DNA from: Capsicum annuum
Lineage: Eukaryota > Streptophyta > Magnoliopsida > Solanales > Solanaceae
Length of the DNA: 64,000 nucleotides
Direction: 5' to 3'
NCBI RefSeq assembly: GCF_002878395.1
Contig: NW_025892535.1
Span: 39,838-103,837, forward strand
The number at the start of each line of letters is the position of its first letter. Position 1 is the stretch's first letter. The notes beneath the pieces are model-generated. The model saw only the letters and a list, made by a program, of their open reading frames with translations. It was not told the origin of the DNA and made no database searches. Below are positions 49,311 to 60,894 of this stretch, piece by piece. The position numbers and the translations under genes were made by a program.

Positions 49311-50523
49311 TGATACGCCCAATTTACAACTCTCGTTAGAGAGTGCAAGCGGTCACTGTCAAATATAGAACCCAACTGGGTTGGGTGTCGAATCCCACAG
49401 GGAATACTATGATCACTAAGTATTGCGATTATTATTAGGCTGTTGATCTAAGGTTCCAAGGTAAGGGGGTTTCAGTTTAGGTGCCCAATAATATTATCAG
49501 TGTAACGATGAGATGATATGTGTAATAATATTTGATCATAGGGAATGACAAATTAGGGTTATGTCCACCTGGTAGCTTCCACTTCTCTATTAACTATGAG
49601 TAATAAGGATTTTATACATGCATGCACTTATAGAGAGAGGTATTTTAATTCTAAATCCAAGTGTTTCTCAACTATCAAGGATTTATTCACCTTAGTTTTC
49701 TCGAATCCAAAGTGTATAACCAATCGTACGAACTCTCCAAGAAGTTAATCCTGCTAAGGCATTAACGTGTAAAATAGATATTGGAAACCCTATTTTCTTG
49801 TCACAATCTCTTTTCCAGAAAGTAACTTTTCTATCGAACAAGTTATTGCTATAATGGCGCATTCCCTATGTTTGCAACCACGAGAATTCAATCAAAATGA
49901 AGAGAGTAATGATATAAGTGGATTAACACATCATAAATTCAAAAACCCATAGCAATAGAGAGTATACTACAAGGTTTCCATAACCCTAACGAATAAACTT
50001 AGCTACTCATGAATAAAACGGAAATCAAAATAGAAATATTCATCATACCAAAACTTAGAACGATCTTGGTGGTAAAGATGAATAGCGAAAATAAGAGAGA
50101 AAAGCATTTCTCTCTCTCTCCATCCTCAAGCTAAGCCGCTTTCTCTTGTTTTCAAAATAATACAGAATGTCAATAATCCCTAAAAATTCAGCCATAAGGC
50201 TTTTAATAACATCCTTCTCTAATAAATTGCTACTGCATTCTTAACTATTTAAAAATATTGAGTTTGCCCGGGAAAAAGTTCGCATACATCACATTCAGTC
50301 CAAAAGCTGCTTTCCTTTTTATGTGAAGTTTCCTTTGCTGTCCACAGGTCCCCAAAGTTCTATAATCTTCCTCATTAGTACCTGAAAAGCATGCTAATCA
50401 CATAGGTCAGCTCACTTAACTAAAAATAGACTAAAAGTGCAAGAATTATGTATTTTATCCTCAAAACTTAGCTAAAACATGGGTAAGTTATGGTGCTTAG
50501 ACGTATAAATACGTCCAACATCA
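49311..50523 (-). repeat. Left LTR of H (element 3' LTR)
   Basis: TGATACGCCC to CCAACATCA. Carries TTTTAATAAC (minus strand GTTATTAAAA) near 50202, part of a 30-bp stretch missing from the other LTR. Confidence 0.95.
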
Positions 50524-50536
50524 CCACCCCACACTT
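50524..50536 (-). other. 3' polypurine tract of H
   Basis: CCACCCCACACTT, minus strand AAGTGTGGGGTGG, directly before the 3' LTR. Confidence 0.88.
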
Positions 50537-52062
50537 AAGGCTTTGTTTGTCCTCGAACAAAATAGTACATCCATGCAAATACCTAACTAAACTTCACAAG
50601 AGCAACACAAAATTTTCAACAAGACATACACTGCAATTATTAACAAAGAGTAGATTTCTTGATCATTACTAGAAACAACTCACCCTCCAACATAGACTCA
50701 TTAAGTTGGTTAATTCATATACACAAGTTAAGCCAAAAACAATCATATAAAACTACCCAACAATCATCAACCATGTGCGCTCACACAAAAAGTTACCCAT
50801 AATCACTCCTAGTTTTGCATTTTTCAGAAATATGGGTATAAGAACTTGCTTGCTCTCACTCTCACAAAGAATTCTTAGATTACAACTGATGACCATATGC
50901 TTGCCCTTAGTGTAATGCTCCACTAATATCAGAATGCTAAGGTTAGGATCAAATAGGTCTTTACGGGTTGTAAACTAGGCTAAAGGGATGGGTAGGACTA
51001 TTTTGGCCATAAATAGTGACTATGTTCCCTAAGGGCTTTAATACACTACATTATGCCATTTACACCAACTTTTAACAACCACTCTACCTTCCTTTCATCT
51101 ACCAACCTTTTTTTTTCTTTTCTTCACCCATTTTGTTACTCAATCAAAAACACTATGATGGGAATATACAACTCTTTTTTTTGTTAAGCATCCCTATGAT
51201 AGCCACCCTTAGGTTAGACTATTTGCGTTAGTCGAGGTGCATAATGTCCAACAAAGGACCAAGGCGCCACTCCTGATCATAATATTTTCATGTACTAATA
51301 ACTAAACTTTGGGGCATCACTTTCACCATTTTCCGCTTATTTTGCTACACTCTTTACTCAACTTGATTCTACAATTTAAAGCGCTTAGGAGCTTTTGGAT
51401 CAAATTATGGTATTTTAAAAAAAAATGGATTAGACTACATATGAGGTTGCCAAAGAAAATAGCTAAAGGCTCAATGGGTGTTCACTAGGACAATGTACAA
51501 AGGTAGGTGAAAAGGAGATAAAAAATTAGGGCTGCCAAAGAAATGCCTAAATCACCTCCTAAACTCACAATCTTTATTTCGCTTCACACATACACTAGGC
51601 AAGTTCTAGCATCAGTCGCAACAAAGAATATACAATAACCTTACACACACATGGCACATGGTCAACTTAATTAGGAGCATTATAGATTCTTGACCCAACA
51701 GATAAATGAATTAAACCACAGACAATTATCACAGAATGAGTCACAACTTAGAGCCTAAATGTTTCAATAGTAGTGATTCAGCACAAACTCCTATTATAAT
51801 GTCATGCCGTCTATAAGAACAATTTCATGCAAAAATTTGACTAATTCTCTCTTAAGATGGTTGTCATCCATCCATCATTGAGAAAAATGACTAATTACAA
51901 CTAACTAACTACGACTAAATCAAAACAACTGTAGAATAAATGCGGGCAAGCAGTAGGCAATACAGCAGACAAGGCAATCCAGGCGTACACATACTTATAC
52001 CCACACCCCACACTAAGAAGAAACACACTGCCCTCAGTGTAAATAAATAAGTAAAAACCTGG
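50537..52062 (-). other. 3' untranslated region of H
   Basis: About 1.5 kb between the env-position ORF and the polypurine tract. AT-rich with A/T homopolymer runs; no recognisable ORF. A partial third copy of the polypurine text (CACCCCACACTAAG) lies at about 52004-52017. Confidence 0.7.
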
Positions 52063-53280
52063 TTAGTCAGACTCTTCCTCTACATCCGGGGTCATACCCC
52101 CTACGTCAAAATCATCATCAAAGTCTTCATCATCAGAGTTGTCCTCTATATCAGAGTCTAGCAGTCGGTGATCATCGTCTGTCGGCACATCATCATCTAG
52201 AGGTTCTTCAAAATTTACCCCCACTCCACATATGGCCTGAGCATGCTCATTAAGCGGGTAGTCATAGTCAAACTGCCGAAGCTCTGCATCAGTTGGCACA
52301 CGACCCCCATTCATCATAGTAAACCTAGTAATACCATACAGATGGCGAAAAAAACTCTCATCTCGAGCATGTCTCTCAGTAGTGGTAAGGTTGATGCCTT
52401 GACTAGTTTCTGGATCTTTGATTTTCGTGAGATCCACCTTCTTTGGGTTTTGTGGCAACTTATGGTCTGCTGGCTCCTCCTCAATGTGCTCTTTTCTTAA
52501 AATTGCAGTCAACAAGTTGCCAAAACTGAAATGGGACTTGTTGTGCACCCTTGCTTTTCACATCGACGTTCATATAACTGCACCAATGTTGATGGGAACA
52601 TTTGTCATTAGAGCATATACCAAGCAGACTCGATCACGCGTGACCATAATGTATTGTGTCCCAGGAATCAAGTAGGAATTGAATATTCTTAACCATATGC
52701 GAGCTTCTCTATTCAAACAAGCCTATGGGTAAGTATTGTGACGACCATTATCTTTATGACGAGTCCACCGGGTCATGGACATTGCTCCACACAACGTATG
52801 TCTGATGGCTCTGTAGGGAGGTCTGTTGTAGAGCTCCTTGAGTGTTGATTGATCCACACTTGGAGTACCCAGTAAAGAGTTGAAGAAATCAGCGTTCAAT
52901 TGCAAGACTTGCCCTCGAATCTTTACTTTATTTCCCGTAGTCCTTGGGGACCAGTTGGCATAAAACTCTCGAGTCAAATCAAGATTACATTCGCCCATGT
53001 CTCGGAAGATAAAGTCAAGTTTTAGTGCCATAATCTTTGCCAAAATGCAAGAGCAGTTCTTTGCTAAACTTTCCTTCTGCATCGCCTACACATGTACATA
53101 TTTCTTCACTTTATTGTTTCTGTACCACTCCTTCCCTTCCTCCTCCAGAACCCATTTGATCCCAAAAGTGCATCGAGGCACTTGAAGAGAGGAGGAATTA
53201 GCCTGGTCCTTTCTTGCCCTTTTTTAACCTTTTTGTGAGGTGGACGCTTTCTCCTTTCCCTGTCGTCCTTTCGGAGCCAT
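52063..53280 (-). pseudogene. ORF in the env position of H (putative plant transposon protein type)
   Basis: Begins at ATG 53280-53278 with MAPKGRQGKEKAS, has stops at about codons 19 and 65, and continues through 52723-53082 (FIFRDMGECNLDLTREFYAN, then GQVLQLNADFFNSLLG). After stops it goes on into 52063-52548, ending in a strongly acidic tail rich in Asp/Glu. About five stops in all and no obvious frameshift. The text resembles the domain often called putative plant transposon protein, found 3' of integrase in Athila-type elements. I see no signal peptide or membrane segment, so an envelope function is not supported by this sequence. Its role is unknown. Confidence 0.75.
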
Positions 53281-53357
53281 GTTACCTGAGATCATAATAG
53301 GGCCCTGTTAGTCTCATTTCGTAAAATTCACTATAATCGAAAAAGAAAATAGTGATG

Positions 53358-53375
53358 TCACCACCCCACACTTAA
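53358..53375 (-). other. Internal copy of the polypurine tract of H
   Basis: TCACCACCCCACACTTAA, identical over 18 bp to 50521-50538 at the 3' LTR border. It lies just upstream (element sense) of the env-position ORF. Confidence 0.7.
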
Positions 53376-54180
53376 TTTGTTTGCACAAACTAATTGAGTG
53401 AGTGTTGTCGAGTACTCAGACTTCATCGACATACATTTAGATGGTATGTGCCAACAACATTATTAGTGCAGTCACACTTTCAACCCTTCACTTTACATAA
53501 CAATTTCTCATTTTGATATACAGAAGCAGCACACAATGGTCCTGTAATCTTGACTATCATTTCCAACTTTATTTCATTTGACCAATGCAATCTTTGAACA
53601 AGACTACCACATAGAAATCTTATCATGCTATAGCATAGAAACAATTACAAAATCTTATGCTTTTGGTTAACCACGATCATTACATCGATGAACGAATCAC
53701 TCACATAGTCAATCTTACAACTCCCAAAATCATGCATTAAACTTCAATAGTTCAACTCCATAATAATAAAAAATTATGACAGTGAATACCAATCAATACA
53801 TGCCGAAGTAAAATCAAGATTACCCACGAGAATCCTTTCACTCAATGAGATGTATTTTTCCAAAATCATAACAAACTAACTATACTCTTATCACCAAGTA
53901 CTACTATAAAATCCAGTTAACCATTATGAGAGTAGCAATGAAACAACTACGAAACATGAAAGAACAACTTACTTGGTGATAAATTCGTGACGAATCGAGA
54001 AGGTGAGCCTGCAAGATTAGATGAGAAAAGAGAAGGGCTTGGAGAGGGAAAGGTTTTTTGGGCGGCGCTTAGGTTTAATAAAAAATTGAGTGGGGATTAA
54101 GAGTAGAGGATATATTTAAAATATGAGACATGGGTCGGGTCGATCCATTCAAAAACGGGTTATTAGGCAAAACTTACGTT
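53376..54180 (-). other. Spacer of H between tandem array and env-position ORF
   Basis: AT-rich, no ORF with recognisable similarity. A short GGCGGCGC piece at 54061 looks like a stray unit of the neighbouring array. Confidence 0.6.
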
Positions 54181-54745
54181 GATAGGCGGCGCCCATGGAA
54201 TCACCTAAGCATAAGTAGGCGGCGCCTAACCTATCACCTATGTTGATATAGGTGGCGCCTAACCTATCACCTATGTGAGGCAGTGCACATAGGTGATGGC
54301 ATAGGCGGAGCCTAACCTATCGCCTATGTTGACATAGGCGGCGCCTAACCTATCGCCTATGTTGACATAGGCGGCGCCTAACCTATTGCCTATGTGAGGC
54401 AGTGAGCATAGGCAATGGCATAGGCGGCGCCTAACCTATCGCCTATGTTGACATAGGCGGCGCCTAACCTATTGCCTATGTTGACATAGGCAGCGCCTAA
54501 CCTATCGCCTATGTNNNNNNNNNNNNNNNNNNNNNNNNNNNNNNNNNNNNNNNNNNNNNNNNNNNNNNNNNNNNNNNNNNNNNNNNNNNNNNNNNNNNNN
54601 NNNNNNNNNNNNNNGCGCCTAACCTATCGCCTATGTGAGGCAGTGAGCATAGGCAATGGCATAGGCAGCGCCTAACCTATCGCCTATGTTGACATAGGCG
54701 GCGCCTAACCTATCGCCTAAGTGAGGCAGTAAGCATAGGCGATTG
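54181..54745. repeat. GC-rich tandem array in H, interrupted by an assembly gap
   Basis: Units of 33 bp (CATAGGCGGCGCCTAACCTA plus TCGCCTATGTTGA) and a 53-bp variant containing GTGAGGCAGTGAGCATAGGC. Before the gap the order is 33, 33, 53 repeated, giving a higher-order period of 119 bp. About nine units lie left of the gap and three right. Each unit has CATAGGCG and CGCCTATG inverted arms. The minus-strand 33-bp unit has no stop and reads IGDRLGAAYVN in one frame. Confidence 0.9.
54515..54614. other. Assembly gap of 100 N
   Basis: Exactly 100 N inside the tandem array, the usual placeholder for a gap of unknown size; the true array is probably longer. Confidence 0.95.
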
Positions 54746-55202
54746 GAAATGCGGAGCACTATCAGCCCGATCCCTACACTACCACCATAGACCTTATTGA
54801 AAGTCACAAAATAAGGTCGCACCACAAAACTTTTTGGGTCGAATCTACATAATTCAAGGCGTGACTCTAATGCAAATCATACTTGAGCCTTACACATTTG
54901 ACCACTCCCACTTACCTGTATTGTTCCATCACTCCTGGACTTACCACCATTGACATGGCTCACTTCCAAATCAAAATTGGGACTAATCTCCTCCTTTGTA
55001 CTTCATGCACCTACACTTAATCAAAAACAACAAAAATGATTAGAAGGATGGGTTTCCTCCCACCAAGCACCTTAGCTTTGGTCGTGGCTCGACTCTTTTT
55101 TTTGAATTTATTTACCAAAAACAAAATCCTAGTAAAATGGTGGGTTGCCTCCCATATAGCGCTTGATTTATTATCGCGGCACGACACAGTTATCTCAATT
55201 AC
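54746..55202 (-). other. Spacer of H between integrase end and tandem array
   Basis: Non-coding; contains GGGTGGGTTGCCTCCCA-like text twice (about 55050 and 55140), an inverted-repeat style often seen 3' of integrase in Athila elements. Confidence 0.5.
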
Positions 55203-56560
55203 TCAGACTGCATCAAGATATATGGTGGCTATACATTTTATCGAGTCGGTTGGACCGATATATAGCTTCACTCTTTGGCCATTCACCTTAAAGACACTAC
55301 CATCATTGTTTTCTAACTCCACTACTCTAGATGAGTAAACTCGGCTGATTCTGAATGGACCAGACCATTTAGACTTCAACTTACCTGGAAACAGCTTCAG
55401 TATGGAGTTGAAAAGGCGTACCAAATCGCCTTTCTGAAAGTTTCATTGGATTATCCTCCGATCATGGTATTTTTTCATCCTTTCCTTGTAAAGATCTGCT
55501 CTTTCATATGCATTTAGACAAAATTCATCCATCTTGTTCAGATGTCCCAATCTCATATTTATAGCATCATCCCAGTTCAGGTTAAGCTGCTTCAGTGCCC
55601 ACATTGCTTTATGTTCTAGCTCAATTGGCAAGTAACAAGCCTTTCCATAAATTAGTTGGTATGGTGACATGCCAATTGGTGTCTTAAACGCAGTCCTATA
55701 TGCCCTTAAGGCATCATCCAGCTTCCTGGACCAATCTTTCCTGTTGGCATTCACAGTCTTAGCAAGGATCAGCTTGATTTCCCGGTTTGAAACCTCCACC
55801 TGCCCACTAGTTTGTGGGTGGTACGGTGTAGCTACCTTATGTTGCTTAACCCCATACTTTGCCAATACGGCTCTGAACAGCTTGTTGCAGAAATATGATC
55901 CTCCATCGCTTATGATGGTATGGGGTACCCTAAAATGAGAGAAGATATTTCTCTTTAAGAACGCCACAACACTCTTACCTTCATTATCAGCTAAAGCGAC
56001 TGCTTTAACCCATTTGGATATGTAATCCACAGCAACTAAGATATATTTCATCCCAAATGAGCTCACAAATAGGCCCATGAAGTCAATATCCCAGACATCG
56101 AATAACTCTACTTTAAGCATTTTGGACATGGGCATCTCATGGTGCTTTGAGATAGAACCTTGCCGCTGGAACTGATCATATCTTCTTACAAAATCGTAGG
56201 CATCCTTGAATAATGAAGGCCAATAGTAGCCACTTTGTAGTACTTTCTTGGCTGTCCGTTCACCTGCATGGTGACCTCCAACTTGGGAAGCATGGCTTGC
56301 TTCCAGGATGCTAGACACCTCTACATCTGGGATGCACCGCCTAATAATACTATCAGCACATCGTCGAAAAAGATATGGCTCATCCCAGAAGTAATGTTTC
56401 ACATCATGCATGAACTTTTTCTTTTGATGAAAGGAGAGATTCTCAGGAATCACTTCGCTTACCACGTAGTTAGCGAAATCTGCATACCACGGTAGGTTTT
56501 CCACCATAGTTGCTAGAATCTCTTCGTTGGGGAATGCATCATCAATATCAAGGTTGTTCT
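55203..56560 (-). pseudogene. Integrase of H (Athila-like), nearly intact
   Basis: Open from 56507 to 55443 (354 codons), then one stop and a further open stretch to 55203. In the 354-codon piece the zinc-binding segment around residues 79-113 has the His pair region but YDQF where the family has C-x2-C, so both Cys are lost. The catalytic triad is present: D142 (WDIDFMG), D201 (SDGG) and E238 (GQVEVSNRE). The C-terminal piece carries KLKSKWSGPF (GPY/F-like) and FKVNGQRVKLY. No chromodomain, as expected for Athila. It would integrate the element cDNA; the lost zinc ligands and the stop make activity unlikely. Confidence 0.92.
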
Positions 56561-56599
56561 ACACTGTGTGCTCACTCTCAAGTCTAGATAGATGATCAG

Positions 56600-57720
56600 C
56601 TACTTGGTTTTCACAACCTTTTCTATCCTTTACCTCGAAATCGAATTCTTAAAGCAGTAGGACGCACCTAATTAGCCTTGGCTTGGCATCCTTCTTTTCC
56701 ATTAGATATCTTAGAGCCGCATGATCTGTATTAACCACTACCTTGGTTCCCAATAAGTAAGTACGGAACTTTCCAAAAGCATAAACAACTGCAAGAAGCT
56801 GTTGTTCAGTAACGGTATAGTTCTTCTGTGCTCCATTCAAGGCCTTGCTTACGTAGTAGATTGGATGAAATAGCTTTTCTCTTTTCTAACCAAGTACAGC
56901 ACCCAAGGCTACACCACTTGCATCACACATAATTTCAAATAGTAGAGACCAATCGGGTGCTACAATAATAGGGGCTTCAACTAGCTTCCCTTTGAGGCGT
57001 TCAAATGCATACAAGCAATCTTCACCAAAGTAAAACTTTTCCTCCTTCTCTAAAAGTTTGCATAATGGGTTTGCAATCTTGGAGAAGTCTTTAATAAATC
57101 TCCAATAAAAACCAGCATGACTGAGAAAACTACGAATCCCCTTCACAGAAATTAGAGGTGGTAGTCTCTCGATAACTTCAATTCCCTTTTTAGAGATTTT
57201 ATGCCTGAGAACAATGCCTTCCTTAACCATAAAATGGCACTTCTCCCAATTTAGCACCAGATTGAATTCTACACATTGCTATAAAGCCATACTCAAATTT
57301 ACCAAGCATGACTCAAATGACTCACCTATAATCGAAAAGTCATCCATAAACACCTCCAAGGTGTCTTCAACCATATCAGAGAAAATGGACATCATAAACC
57401 GCTGAAAAGTGGTAGGTGCATTACATAGCCCAAATGGCATTCGTTTGAATGCAAAAGTACCATATGGGCATGTAAAAGTGGTCCTCTCCTGATCTTCAGG
57501 AGCAATGTAAATCTGGTTATATCTAGAATAACAATCCAAGAAACAGAACCATCCCTTTCCTGCTAATCGATCAAGAATTTGATCGATGAATGGCATTGGG
57601 AAGTGGTCCTTTAACGTCCATGAGCTTAGCTTCCGATAATCCATACACACCCTCCACCCTGTGATAGGCCTGAGTGGAATTAGCTCATTCTTCTCATTTG
57701 CTATTACATCAAGTGGCTAG
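56600..57720 (-). pseudogene. Reverse transcriptase and RNase H of H, frameshifted
   Basis: RT at 57279-57650: MDYRKLSSWTLKDHFPMPFI, then FLDCYSRYNQIYIAPEDQE and the catalytic FMDDFSI (Athila form of YxDD). RT C-terminal part and connector at 56886-57257, with the first RNase H strand (CDASGVALGAVLG) at its end. RNase H continues at 56649-56840 (NYTVTEQQLLAVVYAFGKF, then NTDHAALRYL). Pieces are separated by stops or shifts. Confidence 0.92.
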
Positions 57721-58330
57721 ATGTAGGGGTGGTGTACCTAATCTCAGACAGTAAATGGGTGAGTCCTGTACATCTAGCCACTTGATGATTTCTTTCTTCA
57801 CCACCTCTTGCTTAGGTGGATTCAGACGATGCTGATGCTCAATAGTGAGTACGCAATCTTTCTCTAGATGAATCTTGTGCATACATATGCCAAGAGGGAT
57901 ACCAATGATATCTGCAATAGTCTAACCAATAGCTCTCTTGGACCTCTTCAGAACAGGGATGAGAGCCTCTACCTGTTATTCACCTAAATCAGTAGCAATA
58001 ATAACCGGCAGTGTATTTTTACTACCCAAGAACACATACCTTAGATGACTGGGTAGCTCTTTCAATTCTAACACCGGTGGCTCTTCAATGGATGGCTCCG
58101 CCGGTGGTGAAGGTCAATTCTTAAGGTCAAGGTCCAGCTTCTTGGGGGCATAAGAATACGAACCCATTCCTGTCAAAGCACATATAGTTTTTTCGTACTC
58201 CTTAACATTCTCACGATCAAAGTTCATAAGCACAGCAGCCAATGACTCAACAGTAAGTTGCTTCTCTAAAGATAATTCCTTCTCATCCTCATAATAAACA
58301 TCAACTATAGAGAACACATTCATATCCTTG
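57721..58330 (-). pseudogene. Protease-to-RT linker of H
   Basis: Includes the open stretch 58114-58323 and, beyond a stop, text with [20 protein letters not shown] and DCVLTIEHQHRLNPPKQEVV, the usual lead-in to Athila RT. Several stops. Bases 57716-57790 show a local inverted duplication of CTAGATGTA-like text. Confidence 0.75.
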
Positions 58331-58806
58331 GGCTACTTCATTGATTTGCATACATCAAAATGTACCACTTCGTCATTCATCCGAAATAAAAGCTTATTTA
58401 CCCGCAAATCAATAAGCATACTTTCTATTGCGAGGAAAGGTCGACCCAAGATTATGGGCACCTCAAAATCCACCTCACAATCCAAAATAACAAAGTCTGC
58501 AGGAAAAATGAAGGTAGGAACCTTTACTAATACATCATATAAGATACCAACAGGTTATTTTACTGACCTATCTACCATTACAAGCTGCATGTTGGTTGGC
58601 GTAGGATCCCCCAACCCCAACTCTCTATAAATGGCTAGTGGCATCAAATTAATGCTAGCTCCTAAATCACATAAAGCCTTAGCAAAATCTAAAGATCCAA
58701 CCGTGCAAGGAATAGTGAAAGCACCCGGATCTGCCTTCTTCTGTACCAAAGATTTCGTGGCAATCGCACTGCAATGATGAAAAGTATCTGCCAGTTCATA
58801 GCTCGC
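58331..58806 (-). pseudogene. Aspartic protease of H
   Basis: 58555-58749 has the Athila-type active site LCDLGASINLMPLAIYRELG; after a stop, [11 protein letters not shown] follows in the same frame. The catalytic Asp is present. Confidence 0.85.
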
Positions 58807-60764
58807 TTACCTTTTATTTGTCAAAAGGTCCTTCATGAATTTGGCGTACCCTGGCATTTGCTCCAGTGCCTCCACCAAAGGCACATTTATAGTCAGCTGC
58901 TTCAGCATGGTCATGAATTTACTGAACCTGGTGTTATCAGCCTTCTTCTTCAGTCTCTGAGGAAAAGGTGGTGGTGGATTTGGAAGAGTTTTCTCTACCA
59001 CTTCCTTTTCATTGTGCTTTCCATTATCAATCTTTTCAAACTGCTGACATCTAGGTGTAGTATCATGAACGTTCTCATCCTGATTTTCAACTTCTACAGA
59101 ATCATCACAATCTTCTTCAACAATATTCTCCTCCATACTATCAACCACATGCTTGCCCTTGGATGTATTTGCTAACACCTTACCACTCCTGGTTGTAATA
59201 GCCAAACATAATCCATCTTTCCTTGGATTTTTCACAATGTCACTTGGTAAAGTGCCATCTATCCATTGATTGAATGTCGCCGATAGTTGACTCATTTGTT
59301 GTTCCAGCTATTTTATTGAAGTAGAATGTGAGTCAACCAATTGATTCATTGAGGACAAATCATTTTTTACCTCAGCTACTCCCGTGTTGGTTTCCTCCAC
59401 TCCTTTCAACAGCTTAGCCATCATGTCCTCCATGGACATCTTCCCAGATCTAGGTGCAGCAGCTTCACGATTTCCAGGATGGACATACAAACCGCTCCTG
59501 TCATTCTTATTTTTCTAATTCGCTTGGTCTCGGTCCTTGTGTCTAGTTTTTTTATAATAGTTCCTACCTTGGTTTCCTTGGACATTGGCTCAAAAACCCC
59601 CCTGATTATTTAAGTAATTTACTTCCTCCTCAGAATTGGAGTCAGCTCTTCCCTGTGATACAACAGTTTTGACCTTTTCTATCTTCTCTGATAATAAATG
59701 CTTAGTAAGAAGGTCCATCTGCGTTTTCATGTGAGCCATATCCTGGTCACGTTCCTTTTCTCTTCACCTCTATTCTGTTGTCATGCCAATAAATACAGTA
59801 GAGCTTTCTACCTCAGAATCCCTAGTATGCTAAGCTCTACTCTATTTTGTCATACGATCCAGCATATCACATGCCTCAATAAAAGTAAGGTCCATGAATG
59901 ACCCACCCGCTGCATTATCTACCACTGGCTTACTCACCAAGTTCAAAGCCCTATATAATATTTCCATCAAGTGGACATTGGTCATCTAATGATTTGGGCA
60001 CCGCATAAGCTTCTTCTTAAACCTCTCGCAAGTCTCATGGAGAGCTTCAGTTGGAAGCTGTCTGAAATTGCTTATCTCATCTCTTAATTGTGCTCTCTTG
60101 GATGGCTGAAAGAATCTTTCTAGGAAAGCTTCTTTCAGTTGCCTCCAATTGGTACATTTAACCATAGAGTTGCTTCTCCAGATAGAGACAATGGAAATAA
60201 GCGCAGCCGAATCGCATTCTGTCCAACCCCTGGATTGTCAAATGATTTGCATGTTGAGATAAAATTAATCAGATGCATATTCGGATCGTCGCCTACAACT
60301 CCACCAAATAACCCTTTAAGTTGCAATAGCTGGATCATGGTGCTAGTGATATTGAACTTGGATCCGGGTGCCAAGGGCGGAGGAATAATAGCCCATGTGG
60401 CACCAGCCCCATCCAATTCGTCATCATCATCATCAAAAGCAACTTACACAGCTTGGCGTTCCGATCTTATCCTAGCTTGACAATCTCTGTTGACATTCCT
60501 CTTCACTGGTACAGCCACATCATCTGCACACCTTGGATTTAATAACTCATCATCACCCAGGCCCTCATCATCAAGATTTGGTACCCGACCTAGGTTATCA
60601 ACATTCTGTTGATTTACTTGCGCAACTGCCAATGCAGCTAATCTAGCCTGCTCTTATTGAGTAGCTATCCTTTCAAGGTCTCATTGCGCATCCATTCTGC
60701 CAATGAGATATGGTTCAGCATTTATAGGTAATAATGGCTGACCCGATCTCTTTGTATTTGGCAT
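58807..60764 (-). pseudogene. Gag of H, frameshifted
   Basis: Most likely start is ATG 60764-60762 (MPNTKRSGQPLLP). Stops occur after about 29 and 38 codons. The open stretch 60135-60416 holds the retrotransposon Gag core (LRLFPLSLSGEATLWL). A frameshift follows at about 60140, and the frame is damaged to 59700. From 59490 to 58807 it is mostly open, with MSQLSATFNQWIDGTLPSD and LTTINVPLVEALEQMPGYAK-like text typical of the Athila Gag-protease boundary. No classic zinc knuckle is seen, consistent with Athila. Confidence 0.85.
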
Positions 60765-60894
60765 GCAATCCACTAAACCTGAACAAAACAAAAAAAACAA
60801 ACAAAAAGTAAAATTTGAGAATCTTTGACCAAAGGGTCTATTAACTATCACAAACTTAGTTACAATCGTATTCCCCGGCAACGGTGCCAAAATT
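60765..60894 (-). other. Leader and primer-binding site of H (tRNA-Asp type)
   Basis: CCCCGGCAACGGTGCCA at 60873-60889 matches the 3' end of plant tRNA-Asp with one difference (GGCGCCA in the tRNA). It lies five bases from the 5' LTR. Confidence 0.88.

Noticed and set aside
52063..53280. Env-position ORF of H considered as a viral envelope gene
   Set aside because: No signal peptide or membrane-spanning segment is visible; only its position is env-like.
54181..54745. Tandem array considered as a CRISPR array
   Set aside because: Units are contiguous variants without unique spacers, and the context is a plant retrotransposon.
54631..54825. Open frame of 64 codons with 11-residue repeats over the tandem array
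   Set aside because: The 53-bp units break the frame and the array varies in copy number, so a translated product is unlikely.
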